Part shown: one piece after another, positions 59,091 through 64,000 of the stretch
How the letters are laid out: the number at the start of each line of letters is the position of its first letter
Position numbering within the stretch: position 1 is the stretch's first letter
Source: Strongylocentrotus droebachiensis
Taxonomy: Eukaryota; Echinodermata; Echinoidea; Camarodonta; Strongylocentrotidae
Length of the DNA stretch: 64,000 nucleotides
Direction: 5' to 3'
NCBI GenBank assembly: GCA_035222895.1
Contig: JAVYIG010000630.1
Span: forward strand, 62,001 to 126,000
Program-made: the position numbers and the translations under genes
Notes under the pieces: generated by a model
Database searches by the model: none
Told to the model about the DNA's origin: nothing
What the model saw: only the letters and a program-made list of their open reading frames with translations

Positions 59091-59784
59091 AGGTCGGGTG
59101 ATATCCAAATATAAGTTGATTCATATTGATGAGCTAACAAGAGACAGTGGTACATGTATGTAGCTTCACCAGAGCTGACCACCTGTTTACAATACCATGC
59201 AATAACAATACCAACATAGGAGTTGCTTTGTCAGACGTGCTGTAGTATCACCAGGAAAAGAAAGGTAATGTGGATGTATTGTATGAAAGAATGCAATTCT
59301 TTTGTGAGCACGTGCTGAGCTGGGGAAAGTTACAGTGTACATACCACTGTCTCTTGTTACACTATGAACATGACTGACAATGAGAGCGGACAAAATATAC
59401 AGTTCCTCAGGTAGACAAAGGAACATCCCTTCACAGCTATTATGTAAAAAGGTGAATATGCATGTGACACCTGTTCTACACATTTTTACATAATAGCAGT
59501 GAAGGGATGTTCCTTTGTCTACCTGAGGAACTGTATATTTTGTCCGCTCTCATTGTCAGTCATGTTCATAGTGTTAGCTCACTAATGATTGACAGATGAT
59601 GTCACAAGATGAATGAGATCTGGATCTTTTTTTTAACGATGGAGATAAGCAGGTCTGAGAAAATTATTCTAAAAAACATTTAAAAATCTATGAAATATAT
59701 TTAGATGTTTGAACAACAAAATATGAGTTGTATGCAGCCCTGCATATCAACAGGAATCAACTTATTTTGGACGTCACCCGACCT
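59091..59784. mobile_element. TTAA-flanked MITE, family C, with nested hairpin element
   Basis: TTAA then AGGTCGGGTGATATCCAAAT...TTGGACGTCACCCGACCT then TTAA. The TIRs continue inward (TAAGTTGATTC and GAATCAACTTA). A 214-bp CACTA-ended hairpin (59360-59573) is inserted inside. Confidence 0.82.
59360..59573. mobile_element. CACTA-ended foldback element, copy 2
   Basis: Nearly identical to 56196-56408 (214 against 213 bp), here flanked by TTA on both sides. It is inserted in the family C TTAA element, so it is younger than that insertion. Confidence 0.87.
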
Positions 59785-60134
59785 TTAATGTAAAGTCTCA
59801 AATATACAAATCCTTATACACTCTTCAATGCAACTTTCTATTGAACAAATTGTCTTCTACACCCATTGATAGATGTTTTACACTCGTAATTGAATATAAT
59901 GAGGTAAAATATGGGTTTCCGGTAGAAATATATGCATGTACCAGCAAGTCTCAGTTTTAAACATTGAGTTTACACGGTTTCTATATCAGTCCGCAGCTGC
60001 AGCATAATCTGTACATTTTTGTAAGTTTCATTGAAGAGTGTTCTATAATCATCCACACTGAAATGTGATGCTACCGTATGTCCCCCCCCCCCTCTTTCTC
60101 AAAAAAAGTCTTGTTAATGTTTGTATTTATAGAG

Positions 60135-60484
60135 TTAAGGCCATTAAAAAAAATATACATGTTTAGCGTCCCCGCCCGCTTCCTTTTTGGGGGCCGCCTC
60201 CTATTTTTTTTTTTTTTTTTTTTTTTTTGAATTATTTTGTTTAATTTTTTTTTTATTTAAAAAAAAAACAAACATGAAAAACACTGTAAAAATGGATCTA
60301 TTTCTGATTTAAAAAAAAAAAAAAAAAAATGTCGGCGGCCATCTTGAAAAATAGCCTGACTGTCAGCGAAAATGTACCGAGCGGCCATTTTGAAATAAAA
60401 AATGAAAAAAAAAAAGGGCCTCCTCCTTCATATTTTTCGAAAAAAACAGGACGCTAAACATGTTATTTTTTTTATTTGGCCTAA
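60135..60484. mobile_element. MITE with T/A-rich interior
   Basis: TTAAGGCCATTAAAAAAAAT then ACATGTTTAGCGTCC on the left; GGACGCTAAACATGTTATTT and GGCCTAA on the right. Interior is poly(T)/poly(A) with two GCGGCCAT motifs. Confidence 0.68.
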
Positions 60485-61726
60485 TGCACAATGTAGGGCT
60501 ACATGTACATGTATTTATTAGCACAGAGTAGGACAGCCAGTATACAAAATGCAGAAACTAAATGCTGTAGAAACCTGCATGAAAGTATAGAAATTTACTT
60601 GATAAGTCAAGTGAAATTTAAAAAAAAAGTATTAAAATTGCATTACCTTCAAACTGATAGGGCCGACAATATGCGAGCCTCATTACCCACTGGACAGTTT
60701 CCATTGTCAAGGCAATCCTCGCCAATATTGTGGATGAAATCAAAAGCCCCAAAACGCACAGAAATAGAATTTAACAACCATCCAAGGGAACTAACCATCA
60801 GAAGAAGAAGAAGAAAAAACTCCCACAAACTTTTCACATTCTCTGAATCCCTTTTGCCCACTATTGTGGTTTCGTCTCTACGTCCATGCACTCTTTCACA
60901 AGGGTACTACACATTGCCAATCCCATATTACTCCCACACTCACCACCTTCCAACAATGAAACCTCCACCTTTTCAATATTGAAAAAAATGTTTCAAAACA
61001 AAATAAAACTTTGTTTGAACAATCACAAAAAATAAGAACAGAAAGGGAAAATAAAAAAGAGAAACAACCATCTGTAAGAAATTGATTACATTCCATTATT
61101 TTTGCTTCATTGGATTCTTACGGCAAGTACAATATATGTACTTAAAGGAATTTTGAGTTTTGCTACTGATAGACAATACAAATAAATTTACAGTGAATGT
61201 TTAAAACAACTACACATACATGTATAATTCCCTGCCATACAATCTTGGTACATTATATAAAACTACTGAGGAACAAGTGTAAAAAGAAAGGAAACATAAT
61301 TTACTCTGAGATAGTTGTGCCAAACATGAGCATAAGAGAAGGTCCCATACATATACATGTATGTGCAAAAGTGACTTATGAATCACCTCAATGGCATTTC
61401 AAATTACATGTAAACTTCCCTTCAAATTATGTGATTTGTTTAAAGTCTGCTATTTCAAAAAAATCAAGATACAGCATGATTAACAGTCATAATCATTTTG
61501 AGCCCATTCTTTTTCAAATTCAAATATACGAAATTCAAGAGTACCGGTACATATTTTACCTTTAAACCAATCCAAGCATTTGTGTTATTGCCGGACCGTT
61601 ACATCTGCATTCTATAAAATAATAAGCTTGTTTACACAATACCATGCACCCTTTCACAACTACATGTATGTTGCCGATCCCACAAAGTCTTCCCCGCTTT
61701 CAGTGTCTACAACTTCCCAATAGACC

Positions 61727-61978
61727 TGTCCTCATCAGCTCGAGATTGCCAAATAACCCGCTATTTTAACTATCCCAATCGCAAATTATCCAGCTAATTT
61801 GCGTCTTCATCGGCCACAGTTGCAACTAGCGGGATATTTGGTCAAGATAATCATCCCCAGATATCTTAGGCCAAAATATCCCGCTATTTGTCCTGTGCGT
61901 CTTCACCAGCCCGAAGACTCGCACTATTCTCAAATCAGAAATAGCGGGCTATTTGGCAATCTCGAGTTGATGAGGACA
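61727..61978. mobile_element. MITE (AAATAACCCGCTATTT type), copy 2
   Basis: TIRs of about 40 bp: TGTCCTCATCAGCTCGAGAT, then TGCCAAATAACCCGCTATTT, and the inverse at the right end. The motif GCGGGATATTTGG recurs inside. No ORF. Confidence 0.78.
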
Positions 61979-62221
61979 TACCTAATGTTAACATTATCTG
62001 ATTTTCAACAGAATTCATCAATTGTAACCACACACAGGATTTCCCATTGAAAAATGGAGAGGTAAAATCTGAATGACCTAGATACATTGTGTATGTACAT
62101 GTATGCGTGTCTGAATTTTGTTCTCTTTCACTGATTTTATTATTCATGGCTGAACGCCATAAAGAAACTAAATCAAATACCGTCTTTTTATTGCGTTGTA
62201 TTGAGGGGGCAGGCTATGCAT

Positions 62222-62864
62222 TAGTGCTGTAACATCACGGATATCTCCAATTCCGTTTAACCGCCAGTCAAAACCGGACGGTTTTCGGTTAAACGTTTTT
62301 TTTTAAAATATTTTAAAAAAAAAGTTGTTTTTTTTTTTTTTTTTTTATCGACTCTGTCGGCAGCAAGCCAGGTCCGTGTGAAAAAGCGGGAAGGAGTTTC
62401 ATTTAGGCGCCAAATTGAGCTTGTGAACTTGTCACAAATAATAGTAACAATGTCGTTTTTAGAATAATGTGCAAGATCATAAATGTAAATTAAAAACAGT
62501 AGAGGACCTAGGATAGAACCTTGTGGTATGCCATGTGTAAAAGTTGGATGAATTATTATTATAAACTACATATTGAGATCTATTACAAAGATTACTTTCA
62601 AACCAAGATGACAGACAAATTGGAGTGTTGTTCTAGTTTCAGAGTGGTGAGTCAACACACAGATTACTGAGCTGGGAGACATTGGTGGAGGGGCATCGAA
62701 ACTTTAAAAAAAAAATATTAAAAAAAAAAAATATAAAAAAAAAAAAAAAAATAAAAAATAAAAAAAAAAAAAAAAAAAACGGGAAAACAAAACCGTCCAA
62801 TTGGAAACGGAATCCGCCATGGGCGGTCGGATACCGGACGGTTAAACGTTTGACTACAGCACTA
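62222..62864. mobile_element. hAT-type MITE with LINE RT cargo, copy 2
   Basis: Inverse orientation to 50604-51212. The ends are TAGTGCTGTAAC and GACTACAGCACTA, flanked by a perfect 8-bp duplication CTATGCAT (62214-62221, 62865-62872). The same RT fragment is present on the minus strand, between A/T tracts. Confidence 0.88.
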
Positions 62865-64000
62865 CTATGCATCACTGATAAACCCACCCCCATCCCCTCC
62901 AATCCATTTTCCTACATGTATGAGTCCTCCCACTAAATATTTAGGTATGGATCACACTTTTATGATTATCCTACATGTGTAAAGTACACCTACAGAAAGA
63001 TGAACGATTGCGCTAAAAAATATGTATTTATAAAGCTCTTAAAGACACCCTCTCAGCCACTTCTGTCAGATTTTCAAATTCTATTGTTCTTTCTCCACAC
63101 CCCAATACCTCAATACTGTACATTTAATGTGCAAGCATGTACATGTACATTTTCTTGGTTAAAAATATTTAGTTACATATGGCACATGAGGATTAACTCA
63201 AGCATAAAACAGTGTCTCACCGTTGTATGTTTTTCTGCTGTTCATATATTTAAAGATGGATAAGAGTGCTGATAACTTGATAAGGAATTTTTCCCCATGT
63301 AATTGGATTTGATAGTGTTTCTGAGTAACAGAACAAATATTTAGACATTAAAGGTATTCTAGACAAGAGTATAAAATTATAAATTGTTCAGGCATGTACA
63401 TTTACATGGAGTAGACTAAATATATTGCATCAACATGACATGACCTTTATCAACCTATTATGTAAATCTACAAGTAATCAGCATGCTGTAATATAAAACA
63501 GCAATGTAACAGAATACAAGGAACATTACTATGACTACTTCAGTAACAATGATTGAAAAAACATGTTAAATGTACAATGTACATAATACTTGTGGGAACA
63601 TGTACAGATGTAAGCAAGAAATATCAAGCTTATTCAAAATTAAAACGTCTAGATGTCAGAGTTTGGGGGAGGAAAAAAGACATAACAATCTTTAGAGTTA
63701 GACCCCATCCTATTATTTTCTGATTTTTTCAAATATATTTCAATATCTTAATTTGTCCAAACCTAATTGCTAGTCCAGAATATGTGCATGTCTACAGGAA
63801 ATTTCATCCATGTAGTAACCCATCGTCAGTAAAAATCCTTGACTCGTCGTACATCATTCCTCTCAAAACAGAAAAATCACATGGCATTAGCATGCAGGAG
63901 ACTTGAATGTACGTCAGTACTGCGTCACTAACGCTCTCTCTCTCCCTTTCTCCCCTCACTTAATAGCTTCCCAAAGGGTACATACAAGATGAAGCTGCCT

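Larger units (their letters stand above)
57111..64000. other. Intergenic region upstream of SGSM3
   Basis: Dominated by the MITEs listed separately. The remaining short ORFs (for example 57210-57425 and 60503-60982, both +) match nothing I recognise and have no clear splice context. Confidence 0.45.

Noticed and set aside
60503-60982. 159-codon + strand ORF as a gene
   Set aside because: Its composition, with basic and A-rich stretches, looks like chance translation of AT-rich DNA; no domain or splice context.

Overview
The window looks like AT-rich, repeat-dense genomic DNA of a marine invertebrate deuterostome, most likely a sea urchin. The reasons are short exons in long introns, very high protein similarity to a vertebrate gene, a CR1-type LINE, tRNA-derived SINE pieces, many small terminal-inverted-repeat (TIR) elements, and long (CT)n/(GA)n microsatellites. 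No bacterial-style genes, CRISPR arrays or rRNA genes were seen. The species assignment is inference.

One host gene dominates. On the minus strand, from about 54.2 kb down to 20.5 kb (alternatively 15.0 kb), 20 coding exons join without a phase error into a 760-residue protein. I recognise it as SGSM3 (small G protein signaling modulator 3; also RUTBC3, CIP85, MAP). It has a TBC Rab-GAP domain with both catalytic fingers, an SH3 domain and a C-terminal RUN domain. A GC-rich stretch at 56.88-57.11 kb may be the promoter or non-coding first exon. A good CTCF-like motif lies about 0.7 kb upstream of it.

The gene carries an unusual set of local duplications. There are two interchangeable 72-nt last exons, 5.4 kb apart. 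A half-copy of coding exon 7 keeps its reading frame. A decayed half-copy of coding exon 15 lies just downstream of the real one. Five tandem ~140-bp units in intron 11 each repeat the 3' end and splice donor of coding exon 11. Several splice acceptors are also odd: three sit next to polypyrimidine microsatellites of about 200-600 nt, and one has a CAAAT repeat where its pyrimidine tract should be.

The rest is repeats. There are TTAA-flanked (piggyBac-type) MITEs of four families and a pair of CACTA-ended perfect hairpins with 3-bp target duplications, one nested inside a TTAA element. Two hAT-type elements with perfect 8-bp target duplications carry a LINE reverse-transcriptase fragment. The same cargo sits in a third element with unrelated ends. 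A TIR element near 9.5 kb contains a C2H2 zinc-finger coding fragment.

Layout: 1-13.1 kb is gene-free repeat-rich sequence with a truncated CR1 LINE. 13.1-15.1 kb is the distal terminal exon and its likely 3' UTR. 15.1-54.2 kb is the body of SGSM3. 54.2-57.1 kb is the 5' region. 57.1-64 kb is intergenic sequence rich in MITEs.
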